From Alphaproteobacteria bacterium (GTDB taxonomy: Bacteria > Pseudomonadota > Alphaproteobacteria > UBA828): a stretch of 64,000 nt of DNA. Shown here in pieces: positions 40,779 to 49,623 of the stretch (the stretch's first letter is position 1; each line of letters opens with the position of its first letter). The notes below the pieces were generated by a model that worked only from the letters and a program-made list of their open reading frames with translations, was not told the DNA's origin and made no database searches. Both the position numbers and the translations under genes were made by a program. The stretch covers positions 1-64,000 of the forward strand of contig JAJEEP010000036.1 in NCBI GenBank assembly GCA_022820945.1, read 5' to 3'.

Positions 40779-42014
40779 TTATCTCGGGGTTGAACCTCGC
40801 GCCGGCCGTCCGCGCACCAGCAGGAAGAAGGCGTAGCCGAGCAACGCCATCGATCCCATCGCCAGGAACGCAAGACCCCACGAGTTCGTCCCGCCCAGCG
40901 GCGCGGCAAGGTCGAGCACCACGCCCACCAACGCCGGCGCGAACAGCGAGCCGCCGAACCCCAGCGTCGAATGCACCGCCAGCGTCGCGCCGCGATGCCC
41001 CACCGGCGAGGTGGCGACGGCGCCGGCGGTGAGCGCCGCCGAATCGGCCTGGATTGCGGCAGAATAGATCAGGCAAAGCACCACCACTGCGGCGAAGGGC
41101 AGCGGCGAAGAAAAGCCGACCGCGACGCCGATCGCAAAGGTCGCAAGCATCACCCAGGTGAGCAGACGCACGCGGCCGATGCGCAACGCCAGCTCCGCCC
41201 CGCCGATGCTCGAAACCACCGCGACGAGGGCGATCGCGGTGGCGAAGAGCGTGGCGTTGAGCTCGCGCCCGCTGCCGCTGCCCAGGCAGAACACCAGGAA
41301 GGGCACGATCCAGGAGCGCATGGCGAAGAGCTCGGCCCCGTGGCCGGCGTAGGCCATGATGTAGGCCATCGTCTCCCGCGAGCGCAGTACCGGGCGGAAG
41401 TCGAGCACGTGGCCGCGTTCCTCGGTGGCCGCCTCGGGCTGTCTCGGTGCGACCGCCGTCGCAAGCGCGATGCCGCTGAGGACCGGGCCGGCGGCGGTGA
41501 ACAGCAGGGCGCCGCGCCAGCCGAACCACTCCAGCGCACCGCCCGCGAGGGAATAGGACACTGCCGTGCCGATGCTGAAGGAGGACGTGTAGAAGGCCAC
41601 TGCGCGCGCCTGCCGCGCCTCGGGCAGTCGGTCGGTGAGCACCTTGAGGCCCGGCATGTAGGTGCCGGCGAGGCCGGCGCCCGCGATCACGCGCCAGGGC
41701 AGGGCGGACCAGAATCCCGTTGCCAGCAGCGCCAGCCCGACCAGACCGGTAGCGGAGAGCGCCGCCCCCAGGATGAAGACATAGCGGGCATCGACCCGGT
41801 CGGTCATCGCGGTCAGGAACGCGACCACGAGGACGTAGCCGCCGAAGAACGCGCCCGAGAGCCAGCCGGCCAGGGCGTTGCTCATGTGCCACTCCGCCTG
41901 GAGCACCGGCAGCAGCGACCAGTAGGCCGCGAAGCCGGTCATTGCGAGCACCTCGGCGAGGCACATCGCGGCGATCAACGCCGGCGGCCGGCGCAGTATG
42001 GCCTGAGCGATCAC
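40779..42014 (-). CDS. MFS-family transporter
   Basis: 411 residues, about twelve hydrophobic helices in two halves. MFS features: [25 protein letters not shown] (the helix 2-3 loop region), [45 protein letters not shown] in helices 4-5, and [23 protein letters not shown] in the second half. Such carriers often export or import small organic acids or drugs; no substrate can be told. Start GTG 42014. It faces away from the E1 dehydrogenase gene. Confidence 0.82.
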   Translation of the reverse strand: MIAQAILRRPPALIAAMCLAEVLAMTGFAAYWSLLPVLQAEWHMSNALAGWLSGAFFGGYVLVVAFLTAMTDRVDARYVFILGAALSATGLVGLALLATGFWSALPWRVIAGAGLAGTYMPGLKVLTDRLPEARQARAVAFYTSSFSIGTAVSYSLAGGALEWFGWRGALLFTAAGPVLSGIALATAVAPRQPEAATEERGHVLDFRPVLRSRETMAYIMAYAGHGAELFAMRSWIVPFLVFCLGSGSGRELNATLFATAIALVAVVSSIGGAELALRIGRVRLLTWVMLATFAIGVAVGFSSPLPFAAVVVLCLIYSAAIQADSAALTAGAVATSPVGHRGATLAVHSTLGFGGSLFAPALVGVVLDLAAPLGGTNSWGLAFLAMGSMALLGYAFFLLVRGRPARGSTPR

Positions 42015-42233
42015 GGCATCCGCTCCATCGAACCTCTCGCGCGCGGCAAGACGCCACGGGCGTCGATCCTTCGAATGCCCGGTGCGTCGGTCAAATCATT
42101 TCGTTCCTCCCGTCGGACTGTCCGGGACCGGCGGCGGGGGGATGAGCGGCCGGCACACTCGGGCTGGCGTGGCGCGCCGCACTCGTTAACAATGCGCCGG
42201 GGCACATGCCGCACGCCAGGGAGGCCAACGGCG

Positions 42234-44228
42234 ATGAACGAGAGCGCGACCAGCAATATCACCGTCGAGGCGGAGACCCTCCGCGACCTCTACGTCACCA
42301 TGCGCCGCATCCGCGCCTTCGAGGACAAGACCGCCGACCTCTTCCAGGAAGGCGTCGTCAAGGGCACGGCCCACAGCTACAAGGGCGAGGAGGCGATCGC
42401 CGCCGGCGTCTGCGCAGCGCTGCGCGACGACGACATCATCGCCTCCTACCACCGCGGCCACGGCCACTGCATCGCCAAGGGCGCGCGCATCGACCGCATG
42501 ATGGCGGAGCTGATGGGCCGCCAGACCGGCTATTGCCAGGGCCTCGGCGGCTCCATGCACATCGCCGACATGGAGCTCAACATCATGGGGGCGAACGGCA
42601 TCGTGGGCGCGGCCATGCCGCTCGCCACCGGCGCCGGCCTCGCCGCCAAGCTGCAGGGGACGGACCGCGTGGCGGTCGCCTTCTTCGGCGATGGCGCGTC
42701 CAACCAGGGCGTCTTCCACGAATCGCTCAACCTGGCTGCGGTGTGGAAGCTGCCGGTGATCTTCGTCTGCGAGAACAACCAGTACGCGCTCTCCACCTCG
42801 TATCGGAACACCACGGCGGTCTCCCAGGTCTCGAACCGCGCGGCCTCCTACGAGATCCCCGGCATCACCGTGGACGGCAACGACGGCGTCGAGGTCTACC
42901 TCGTGCTGCGCGAGGCGGTGGACCGCGCGCGCGCCGGCGAGGGCCCGACCCTGATCGAGGCGATGACCTACCGCCATGGCCAGCACTCGCTCCGGGTCAA
43001 CCTGCGCGACCCGCGGCCCGAGGACGAGCTGGAGTCATGGCTGGACCGCGACCCCATCGCGCGCATGGAGAAGCGGCTGACCAGCGAAGCCAGCTTCTCC
43101 GACGCGCAGTTCGACGAGACCACGCAGGCGGTGGACGAGGAGATCGAGACCGCGGTGAGCTACGGCCGCGAGAGCCCGGAGCCCCCGGTGCACGTCATGC
43201 TCGATGCCGTCTACGCGCCCCACGCGGCGCACACCGAGCCGGGGCCTGAGACCGAGCGCATGCTGTCGTACCCCGAGGCGCTCAACGAGGCGCTGGACCA
43301 GGAGATGCTGCGCGACGACCGGGTCTTCCTCATGGGCGAGGACGTGGGCGCCACCGGCGGCATCTTCGGCGTCTCCAAGGGGCTGATGGAGCGCTACGGG
43401 CCGGAGCGCGTGCGCGACACGCCGATCTCCGAGGCCACCTTCGTCGGCTGCGGCGTCGGCGCCGCCATCGCCGGCATGCGCCCGGTCGTCGAGATCCAGA
43501 TCTTCGACTTCGTGGCGCTGACCATGGACATGCTGGTGAACCAGGCGGCCAAGTTCCGCTTTATGCTGGGCGGCAAGCCCTCGGTGCCGCTGGTGGTGCG
43601 CGGCCCGCAGGGCGGCGGCATCCGGCTCGCGGCTCAGCACAGCCAGAGCCTGGAGGCGTGGTTCACCCACGTGCCGGGGCTGGTGGTGGCGGCACCGTCC
43701 ACCCCCTACGACGCCAAGGGCCTGCTGGTCGCCGCGATCCGCGACGAGAACCCCGTGGTCTTCCTGGAGCAGAAGCTGCTCTACCTCGGCGGCACAGGCC
43801 CGGTGCCGGAGGAGCTCTACGCCATCCCCCTCGGCAAGGCCGACATCAAGCGCGCAGGCACGGACGTGACCGTGGTCGCCACGTCCGCCATGGTGCCGCG
43901 CGCGCTGAGCGCCGCCACGGTGCTGGAGCGCGACGGCATCAGCGTCGAGGTGATCGACCCCCGCACCCTGCAGCCCTTGGACGAGGAGACCATCCTCGGC
44001 AGCGTGCGCAAGACCAACCGGCTGCTCATCGTGCACGAGGCCTGGGTGCGCGGCGGCTTCGGCGCCGAGGTGGCCGCCATGGTGGTGGACAAGGCCTTCG
44101 ACTATCTCGACGCGCCGGTCGCCCGCCTCGGCGCGCCGCACACGCCGATGCCCTACAACGACCGCCTCGAGCTCGAGGTCATCCCCTCGCAGGACCGCAT
44201 CGTGGAGGCGGTCCGCGACCTTCTTTAG
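42234..44228 (+). CDS. Fused alpha-beta E1 component of a 2-oxoacid/acetoin dehydrogenase-type complex
   Basis: 664 residues. Alpha half (about 1-325): thiamine-diphosphate motif [31 protein letters not shown] with G152-D153-G154 and N181-N182, and SYHRGHGH. Beta half (about 343-664): [43 protein letters not shown], and the C-terminal transketolase part [31 protein letters not shown]. Usually these are two genes; here they are one chain. No E2 or E3 gene lies next to it. I start at ATG 42234 behind AGGGAGG; the long frame to 40971 upstream is antisense to the MFS gene. Confidence 0.9.
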   Translation: MNESATSNITVEAETLRDLYVTMRRIRAFEDKTADLFQEGVVKGTAHSYKGEEAIAAGVCAALRDDDIIASYHRGHGHCIAKGARIDRMMAELMGRQTGYCQGLGGSMHIADMELNIMGANGIVGAAMPLATGAGLAAKLQGTDRVAVAFFGDGASNQGVFHESLNLAAVWKLPVIFVCENNQYALSTSYRNTTAVSQVSNRAASYEIPGITVDGNDGVEVYLVLREAVDRARAGEGPTLIEAMTYRHGQHSLRVNLRDPRPEDELESWLDRDPIARMEKRLTSEASFSDAQFDETTQAVDEEIETAVSYGRESPEPPVHVMLDAVYAPHAAHTEPGPETERMLSYPEALNEALDQEMLRDDRVFLMGEDVGATGGIFGVSKGLMERYGPERVRDTPISEATFVGCGVGAAIAGMRPVVEIQIFDFVALTMDMLVNQAAKFRFMLGGKPSVPLVVRGPQGGGIRLAAQHSQSLEAWFTHVPGLVVAAPSTPYDAKGLLVAAIRDENPVVFLEQKLLYLGGTGPVPEELYAIPLGKADIKRAGTDVTVVATSAMVPRALSAATVLERDGISVEVIDPRTLQPLDEETILGSVRKTNRLLIVHEAWVRGGFGAEVAAMVVDKAFDYLDAPVARLGAPHTPMPYNDRLELEVIPSQDRIVEAVRDLL

Positions 44229-44326
44229 CTGCTCCGGTCACGCCCCGAAAGGAACCGAGCCTCTCGGGGACACTCCGGGATTCCCCCGGCCCCCGGTCCC
44301 CGCCGAGGAGTCCGCCATGTAATCGG

Positions 44327-44423
44327 CCGGGCCGCGCAGCGGCCCGGAGCGCGCGACCGCGCGCCGCGCGCGTAGCGCGGAGCCAAGCGAACGGAGTTCG
44401 CGCCCGGCGCCTGAGGGAAATGA
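44327..44423. repeat. Dispersed palindromic repeat, copy B
   Basis: Perfect hairpin CCGGGCCGC (44327-44335), loop GCA, GCGGCCCGG (44339-44347), then GC-rich sequence and the 24-base block 44400-44423 that is identical to 499-522. Same order of parts as copy A. Confidence 0.6.
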
Positions 44424-44464
44424 GAGAGTCAGCGCTCTGCGCGCCCGCGCCCTTTCCCTTTTCT

Positions 44465-44506
44465 CGTCATGTCCGGCCCCCGGATCAAGTCCGGGGGTGT
44501 TCCGGG
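44465..44506. repeat. Left arm of inverted repeat framing the GIY-YIG gene
   Basis: 42 bases that match the reverse complement of 45017-45058 at 40 of 42 positions; core GGATCAAGTCCGGGGGTGTT. Each arm also has internal symmetry (CCCCCGGA and TCCGGGGG). The two arms enclose the GIY-YIG gene and about 200 bases of further repeats. Confidence 0.75.
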
Positions 44507-44697
44507 AATCTCTCTCCACAACACACTGTAAAGAAACGAAAAACGTGGATGGCCGGGTCAAGCCCGGCCATGACGGGTGTGGGGGCGCTGCGCGCTTGAG
44601 TGGCAACGTCTCGAACGAGACTCGCGCCCGCACCGCGCCCCATCTTTGTCATTCCCGGACTCGTTCCGGGTATCCGGACATCCATGTTCCCGCTGGC

Positions 44698-44991
44698 TTA
44701 CGGCAGGGTTTCGTAGAGGTCGTCCCAATCGGGGTTCTGGGCGACGATGAGATTGACCTTCCAGGCGCGCGGCCAGTGCTTCATGGTCCGTTCCCGCTGG
44801 ATTGCCGCGGCAATCTCCTCGTGGCGCTCCGCGTAGACGAGCCGCGTCAGTCCGTAACGCTTGGTAAACCCTTCGACCAGGCCCTCGCGGTGTTCCCACG
44901 CCCTGCGCACAATGTCACTGGTGACGCCGAGATAGAGCGTGCCGTTGGGTCGGTTGGTCATGATGTAGACCCAGCCTCTGCCCTCTCTCAT
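44698..44991 (-). CDS. GIY-YIG nuclease-family protein
   Basis: 97 residues. GIY-YIG core: WVYIMTNRPNGTLYLGVTSD (7-26), with VYI and LYLG as the two name motifs, R29/R30 and H34 in VRRAWEH, the E/R region ERHEEIAAAIQRERTMKHW, and N86 near the end (QNPDWDDLY). Small single-domain members of this kind are nucleases of uncertain task in many alphaproteobacteria. ATG 44991 is the best start; the frame continues upstream into the right repeat arm, whose translation is not meaningful. The gene is the only coding part between two long inverted repeats. Confidence 0.85.
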   Translation of the reverse strand: MREGRGWVYIMTNRPNGTLYLGVTSDIVRRAWEHREGLVEGFTKRYGLTRLVYAERHEEIAAAIQRERTMKHWPRAWKVNLIVAQNPDWDDLYETLP

Positions 44992-45016
44992 GTCCCCATG
45001 CTGCAATCCGTGGATG

Positions 45017-45058
45017 CCCGGAACACCCCCGGACTTGATCCGGAGGCCGGGCATGACG
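45017..45058. repeat. Right arm of inverted repeat framing the GIY-YIG gene
   Basis: Reverse complement of 44465-44506 with two mismatches in 42. It begins 25 bases upstream of the GIY-YIG ATG, so it also forms the gene's upstream region. Confidence 0.75.
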
Positions 45059-45272
45059 ACATGAGGGAATGGCCCGGTCTGGGCTCTGGACTTCGAGCCA
45101 CACCTGTCCGCCAGCTCATGTTCGCACTCTGCGGCTTCGGTCGGCGGTTCGGCAAGGCTGGTCGCCTGCATCCCCGCCGCGGATAGGTCTTCGACGGCAA
45201 GCGCTATGCGCGCCCTCCGCTTGCGGTCCTGGCACTCCTCTACATGTACGGTCCAATTATCAGTGCATGAAC

Positions 45273-46160
45273 TTAGCGATCACTCTGGATCGTAGTTGGA
45301 TCTACACATGCCGCAATTGCATGAGCGTAGGCAATGAGATATTCAACGAGGTCACTCCAAACATTGTAGAATTCTCTTATTGGTGATTTGGGCGGTGTAA
45401 TTAGTACTTCTCTGAGGGAAATTGTGACCTCCTTTGGCTTGACGTCAAAATACATCTCAATGAACTCTCGCAATTCTGGTTTTGGGTTACCGTTGTTCCA
45501 CATCCCACATCTTGTTAGAACGCGTTCAACAAAGTCGTCCAAGTCATGGATTACACCTCGCGAATGCACGATGCCGTTTCGAAGCCCACTTACTAACTCA
45601 ATTGCTATACGGAGGTTGACTTGAAGTGCATTCTGTTCTTCCAAACGCTGCAATTCAGGATAAATGCTTCGAATTCGACTCAGCAGCTCTCGACTATTCA
45701 ATTTGTGATTTTTTCTGATAGCGTCCAGGTGCCAATCAAACGACTTGTGATTTAAATCTGACAGTTTTGCCCGTCCAAAGTCCTCTAGGTACCACGCACT
45801 CGGGTTTGTTTTTCCCATGTATGCATAAATCCTTTCCAAGAAATCTTCGAACTCCTCGTATGCTTCGACCAACAACCAGCCGTATTGCTTATTCTCGTTT
45901 CTGAAAATTATTCTTAGATGCTCCTCTGCCGTAGTCTTACTGAAGCCATAACGTACCCAAGCTCCGGTCTCCAGATCTCGAAAGAGCATAGATTGCAAAA
46001 ACAAGTAGGACCCAGCGGGATCATCAGAATCATCATATTTGTTCAAGTACTCGGAAATGCGTTCGATTTCCTGATCTTTCGCAATATTGATGACTCCCTT
46101 ATACATGTAAAGCTCGGCAAATCTATTGCGCAAGACTTCAAGGATGTCGGGAACGTCCAT
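45273..46160 (-). CDS. AT-rich orphan gene, HEPN-like candidate
   Basis: About 295 residues from ATG 46160 (weak GAGAG upstream); in-frame starts at 46226 (ATG) and 46319 (TTG) would make it longer. The gene is about 40-45% GC against about 70% around it, and its codon use is quite different, a sign of recent transfer. Mostly helical and charged. RNGIVH (R194, H199) in ELVSGLRNGIVHSRG fits the RxxxxH active-site pattern of HEPN ribonucleases, within a helix pair as expected. I do not recognise a named family. No partner antitoxin is seen. A defence or abortive-infection role is inference. Confidence 0.6.
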   Translation of the reverse strand: MDVPDILEVLRNRFAELYMYKGVINIAKDQEIERISEYLNKYDDSDDPAGSYLFLQSMLFRDLETGAWVRYGFSKTTAEEHLRIIFRNENKQYGWLLVEAYEEFEDFLERIYAYMGKTNPSAWYLEDFGRAKLSDLNHKSFDWHLDAIRKNHKLNSRELLSRIRSIYPELQRLEEQNALQVNLRIAIELVSGLRNGIVHSRGVIHDLDDFVERVLTRCGMWNNGNPKPELREFIEMYFDVKPKEVTISLREVLITPPKSPIREFYNVWSDLVEYLIAYAHAIAACVDPTTIQSDR

Positions 46161-46387
46161 TTCTAACTCTCGCTTTTCTCTACAATAAGTATAAGTGACG
46201 AGATGGCGTTTGTCCGCCTCTACCATCCTATCAGCCGCGGTGCCGCTGAGGAATGAATAGGCAGTCACTTGATCGTTCCCTGTTGTTATGATTCGGCAAG
46301 CCACCGCCGCCCCCCCCAACCTCGGTGCTGTGCTAAGGTCCCCGCCCCTGTGTGGACGCAGCGGGTGCGAAAGGAGCCACCGTTGCC

Positions 46388-47560
46388 ATGACCTCCAATC
46401 GGATGCCGGGGCTCGATTTCGGGCTCGGCGAGACCGCCGACATGATCCGCGCCTCGGTCGAGAGCTTCGCGCAGGCCGAGATCGCGCCGCGCGCCGAAGA
46501 GATCGACGCGAGCAACGAGTTCCCGCGCGACCTCTGGCCGCGCATGGGCGCGCTCGGGCTGCTCGGGCTGACGGTGGAGGAGGAGGCGGGCGGCAGCGGC
46601 CTCGGCTACCTGGAGCACTGCGTCGCCATGGAGGAGGTGAGCCGCGCCTCCGCCTCGGTCGGCCTCAGCTACGGCGCGCACTCCAACCTCTGCGTCAACC
46701 AGATCAGGCTGAACGGCACCCCTGCCCAGCGCAGCCGCTACCTGCCCAGGCTCATCTCCGGCGAACACGTCGGCGCGCTCGCCATGAGCGAGCCGGGCGC
46801 GGGCTCGGATGTCGTCGGCATGCGCACGCGGGCGGAGCGCCGGGGCGATCGCTACGTCCTCAACGGCTCCAAGATGTGGATCACCAACGGGCCGGACGCC
46901 GAGGTGCTCGTGGTCTACGCCAAGACCGACCCGGACGCCGGCAGCCGCGGCATCACCGCCTTCATGATCGAGCAGGGCATGCCCGGCTTCTCAACGGCCC
47001 AAAAACTCGACAAGCTCGGCATGCGGGGCTCCAACACCTGCGAGCTGGTGTTCGAGGACTGCGAGGTGCCGGCGGAGAACGTGATCGGCGAGCCCGGCCA
47101 GGGCGTGCAAGTGCTGATGAGCGGGCTCGATTACGAGCGCGCGGTGCTCGCCGCAGGCCCCCTGGGGATCATGCGCGCCTGCATGGACATCGTGCTCCCC
47201 TACGTCCACCAGCGCCAGCAGTTCGGCCGGCCCATCGGCACCTTCCAGCTCATGCAGGGCAAGATCGCGGACATGTACACGGCGATGAACGCGAGCCGCG
47301 CGTATGTGTACGCCGTGGCGCGCGCCTGCGACCGGGGCGAGACCAGCCGCAAGGACGCCGCCGGCGCCATCCTCTTCGCCGCCGAGAAGGCCACCTGGAT
47401 GGCGCTGGAGGCGATCCAGGCGCTGGGCGGCAACGGCTACGTCAACGAGTTCGCCACCGGCCGGCTGCTGCGCGACGCCAAGCTCTACGAGATCGGCGCC
47501 GGCACCAGCGAGATCCGCCGCATGCTGATCGGCCGCGAGCTCTTCGACGAGACGGGATAG
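46388..47560 (+). CDS. ivd: Isovaleryl-CoA dehydrogenase-type acyl-CoA dehydrogenase
   Basis: 390 residues. Acyl-CoA dehydrogenase signatures [40 protein letters not shown] and the C-terminal [53 protein letters not shown] and the base glutamate region [16 protein letters not shown] are those of isovaleryl-CoA dehydrogenases of leucine breakdown. FAD enzyme passing electrons to ETF. Start ATG 46388 behind AAAGGAG. The usual partners (methylcrotonyl-CoA carboxylase, hydroxymethylglutaryl-CoA lyase) do not follow here. Confidence 0.88.
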   Translation: MTSNRMPGLDFGLGETADMIRASVESFAQAEIAPRAEEIDASNEFPRDLWPRMGALGLLGLTVEEEAGGSGLGYLEHCVAMEEVSRASASVGLSYGAHSNLCVNQIRLNGTPAQRSRYLPRLISGEHVGALAMSEPGAGSDVVGMRTRAERRGDRYVLNGSKMWITNGPDAEVLVVYAKTDPDAGSRGITAFMIEQGMPGFSTAQKLDKLGMRGSNTCELVFEDCEVPAENVIGEPGQGVQVLMSGLDYERAVLAAGPLGIMRACMDIVLPYVHQRQQFGRPIGTFQLMQGKIADMYTAMNASRAYVYAVARACDRGETSRKDAAGAILFAAEKATWMALEAIQALGGNGYVNEFATGRLLRDAKLYEIGAGTSEIRRMLIGRELFDETG

Positions 47561-47616
47561 CCGGGCCGCTTGCCGGCGCTGGCCGCGCTTCCTATCGTGT
47601 GGTTCAGCGTCCCCCG

Positions 47617-47705
47617 GCCCGCGTGGCGGAATTTGGTAGACGCAACGGACTTAAAATCCGTTGGCCCTATGGGCCGTCCCGGTTCGAGTCCGGGCGCGGG
47701 CACCA
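47617..47705 (+). tRNA. tRNA-Leu (UAA)
   Basis: Acceptor arms GCCCGCG (47617-47623) and CGCGGGC (47695-47701), discriminator A and encoded CCA (47703-47705). Anticodon stem ACGGA/TCCGT with loop CTTAAAA and anticodon TAA at 47652-47654. Long variable arm (TTGGCCCTATGGGCCGT region) of class II tRNA and T arm with GGTTCGAGTCC. All parts agree with leucine tRNA. No integrase or attachment-site repeat is seen next to it. Confidence 0.96.
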
Positions 47706-48005
47706 ATCGAATCAACGAGCTGCAGGCAATCGGAAAGAGCGGCTGTCACCAGCCTTGCGCAAGAGGCACCGCGGGGTCACCGATGGTCTGTCCTTCGGGG
47801 CGGCGCGATCGCTCGCCGACGGCGGCCCTTCCATGCCCGCTCGCCGTGGCCGCAGCAAGCTCGCGGCGCCGTCGCCCGCTTCCGCTACGGTCGGCTACTC
47901 CGGGCATGGCCTCGTCCACGGCGCTCAACTAACATTCCGGCCGGACCATTCAGGGGAGTTGGCCGATACCATGAACGACCTGTTTCGCAGCGATTTGAGT
48001 GCATC
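47706..48005. other. Intergenic region between tRNA-Leu and the SDR gene
   Basis: No gene, clear hairpin with T-run or known repeat is seen in these 300 bases. Short open frames exist but have no ribosome site or recognisable product. Confidence 0.5.
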
Positions 48006-48791
48006 ATGAACCAAGGCAGCGGACTGCTCGCCGGCAGGCGGGCCCTCGTCACCGGTGCGGCCACCGGCATCGGGCGCGCCATCGCGGAGGCCTTCGCCCG
48101 GGAGGGCGCGCGCGTCGCGGTCAGCGACATCAGCCTCGACGGGGCTCGCGATCTCGCCGAACGCCTTGGGGACAGCGCGCGCGCCTACAGGCTCGACGTC
48201 ACCGACGCGGCGGAGACCGCGGCCGTCTTCCGAGCCGCCGCCGACTGGATGGGCGGTCTCGATCTGCTCGCCGCCAACGCGGGCATTTCCACCATGAACG
48301 CCGTGGTCGACCTCACCGAGGAGGAATGGGACTCCAACATGGCGGTGAACGCCAAGGGCGTGTTCCTCTCCAACCGGGAGGCCGTGCGCCACTTTCTCGC
48401 CACAGGCGAGAAGGGCGCGATCGTCAACACGGCCTCGCTCGCTGGCAAGATCGGCGCGCCCCTGCTCGCCCACTACGCGGCCAGCAAGTTCGCCGTGATC
48501 GGGTTCACCCAGTCGCTCGCGCAGGAAGTCGGCGAGCGCGGCATTCGGGTCAATGCGGTCTGCCCGGGCTATGTGCGCACGTCCATGCAGGACCGCGAAG
48601 TCCTGTGGGAAGGCAAGCTGCGGGGCATGACCCCGGAGGCCGTCCGCGAGGAATACGTGGCCGCGACGCCTCTGGGCCGGCTCGAGGAGCCGGAGGACGT
48701 TGCGGCGATCGTGGTCTTTCTGGCGAGCGATCTCTCCGGCTTCCTGACCGGCGAGGCGATCAACGCCAGCGGCGGCGTGCTGATGGATTAG
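48006..48791 (+). CDS. Short-chain dehydrogenase/reductase
   Basis: 261 residues, classical SDR. Cofactor loop TGAATGIG (about 16-23), NAG in LLAANAGIS, catalytic Y157 and K161 in HYAASK, and PGYVRTSM behind. D40 at the end of the second strand (VAVSDIS) favours NAD over NADP. The C-terminal VVFLASDLSGFLTGEAINASGGVLMD is standard. It probably oxidises a sugar alcohol or hydroxy acid in the same pathway as the BtpA, kinase and ABC genes that follow. Start ATG 48006; the frame upstream goes into the intergenic region. Confidence 0.88.
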   Translation: MNQGSGLLAGRRALVTGAATGIGRAIAEAFAREGARVAVSDISLDGARDLAERLGDSARAYRLDVTDAAETAAVFRAAADWMGGLDLLAANAGISTMNAVVDLTEEEWDSNMAVNAKGVFLSNREAVRHFLATGEKGAIVNTASLAGKIGAPLLAHYAASKFAVIGFTQSLAQEVGERGIRVNAVCPGYVRTSMQDREVLWEGKLRGMTPEAVREEYVAATPLGRLEEPEDVAAIVVFLASDLSGFLTGEAINASGGVLMD

Positions 48792-48813
48792 GGACGGCCA
48801 CGACGGGAACGAC

Positions 48814-49623
48814 ATGACCTGGTTGAAGGACAGAATCGGCACGGGCAAGCCGGTCATCGCCATGGCCCACCTGCTGCCGCTGCCCGGCGCGCCGCTCTAC
48901 GACGCGGATGGCGGGATGCAGGCCATCGTCGACCACGTTGCGCGGGATATCGAGGCGCTGCAGGCCGGCGGCGTCGACGCGATCATGTTCGGCAACGAGG
49001 GCGACCGCCCGTACCTGCTGGAGGCCTCGCCGGAAAGCCTCGCGGCCATGGCGGCCGTGATCGCGGCGGTCAAGGGCGACATCCGCGTGCCCTGCGGCGT
49101 CAACTACCTGTGGGATCCGGTGGCGACCGTGGCGCTTGCCGTCGCGACGGATGCCGTGTTCGCCCGCGAGATCTTCACCGGGGTCTACGATTCCGACATG
49201 GGCCTGTGGCAGCCTTCCGCCGCCAGGGCGCTGCGCATGCGCCACGACCTCGGCCGCGACGATCTCAAGCTCATGTTCAACGTCAATGCGGAGTTCGCCG
49301 CGCCGGTGGGGGACCGCTCGGTCGAGGCGCGGGCGGCGAGCGCCGTCTTCTCCTCGCTCGCCGACGCGGTGCTGGTCTCGGGCCCGATGACCGGGCAGGC
49401 CGTGGACCGGTCGAGCCTCGAACGCGTCGCGCGCGCCGTGCCCGGCACGCCGGTGCTCGCCAACACCGGCTGCACCATCGACAACATCGCCGACATTCTG
49501 CGGGTGGCCGACGGCTGTATCGTCGGCACCCACTTCAAGATCGACGGCGACACCTGGAACGCCGTCGACCCGGACCGCGTCGCCCGCTTCATGGAGGTCG
49601 TCTCGAAGGCTCACGGGTCGTGA
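48814..49623 (+). CDS. BtpA/SgcQ-family protein
   Basis: 269 residues, alpha/beta-barrel-like: VIAMAHLLPLPGAPLYD (14-30), GVDAIMFGNEGDRPYLLEA, VPCGVNYLWDPVATVALAVATDAVFARE and the phosphate-site type end TPVLANTGCTIDNIADILRVADGCIVGTHFK. BtpA was described in photosystem I assembly and SgcQ in sugar metabolism; the common activity is not settled. Its fixed coupling here to a sugar kinase gene (GTGA overlap at 49620) supports a sugar-phosphate-handling role. Confidence 0.85.
   Translation: MTWLKDRIGTGKPVIAMAHLLPLPGAPLYDADGGMQAIVDHVARDIEALQAGGVDAIMFGNEGDRPYLLEASPESLAAMAAVIAAVKGDIRVPCGVNYLWDPVATVALAVATDAVFAREIFTGVYDSDMGLWQPSAARALRMRHDLGRDDLKLMFNVNAEFAAPVGDRSVEARAASAVFSSLADAVLVSGPMTGQAVDRSSLERVARAVPGTPVLANTGCTIDNIADILRVADGCIVGTHFKIDGDTWNAVDPDRVARFMEVVSKAHGS

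Larger units (their letters stand above)
44229..44697. other. Repeat-filled intergenic region
   Basis: No gene is supported here. It contains repeat copy B (44327-44423), the left arm of the inverted repeat framing the GIY-YIG gene (44465-44506), and two related short copies near 44550-44576 (GGTCAAGCCCGGCCATGACG) and 44649-44690 (GTCATTCCCGGACTCG and onward). Such GTCAT-CCCGGA palindromes are common between genes of alphaproteobacteria. Confidence 0.65.

Noticed and set aside
40971-42233. 420-residue extension of the E1 dehydrogenase
   Set aside because: It is antisense to the MFS gene; the ribosome site and domain start agree with ATG 42234.
44229-45058. CRISPR array
   Set aside because: Repeats are palindromic, differ in orientation and spacing, and no regular spacer pattern exists; no cas gene is present.
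47617-48005. Integration site at tRNA-Leu
   Set aside because: No integrase gene and no second copy of the tRNA 3' end were found in the window.
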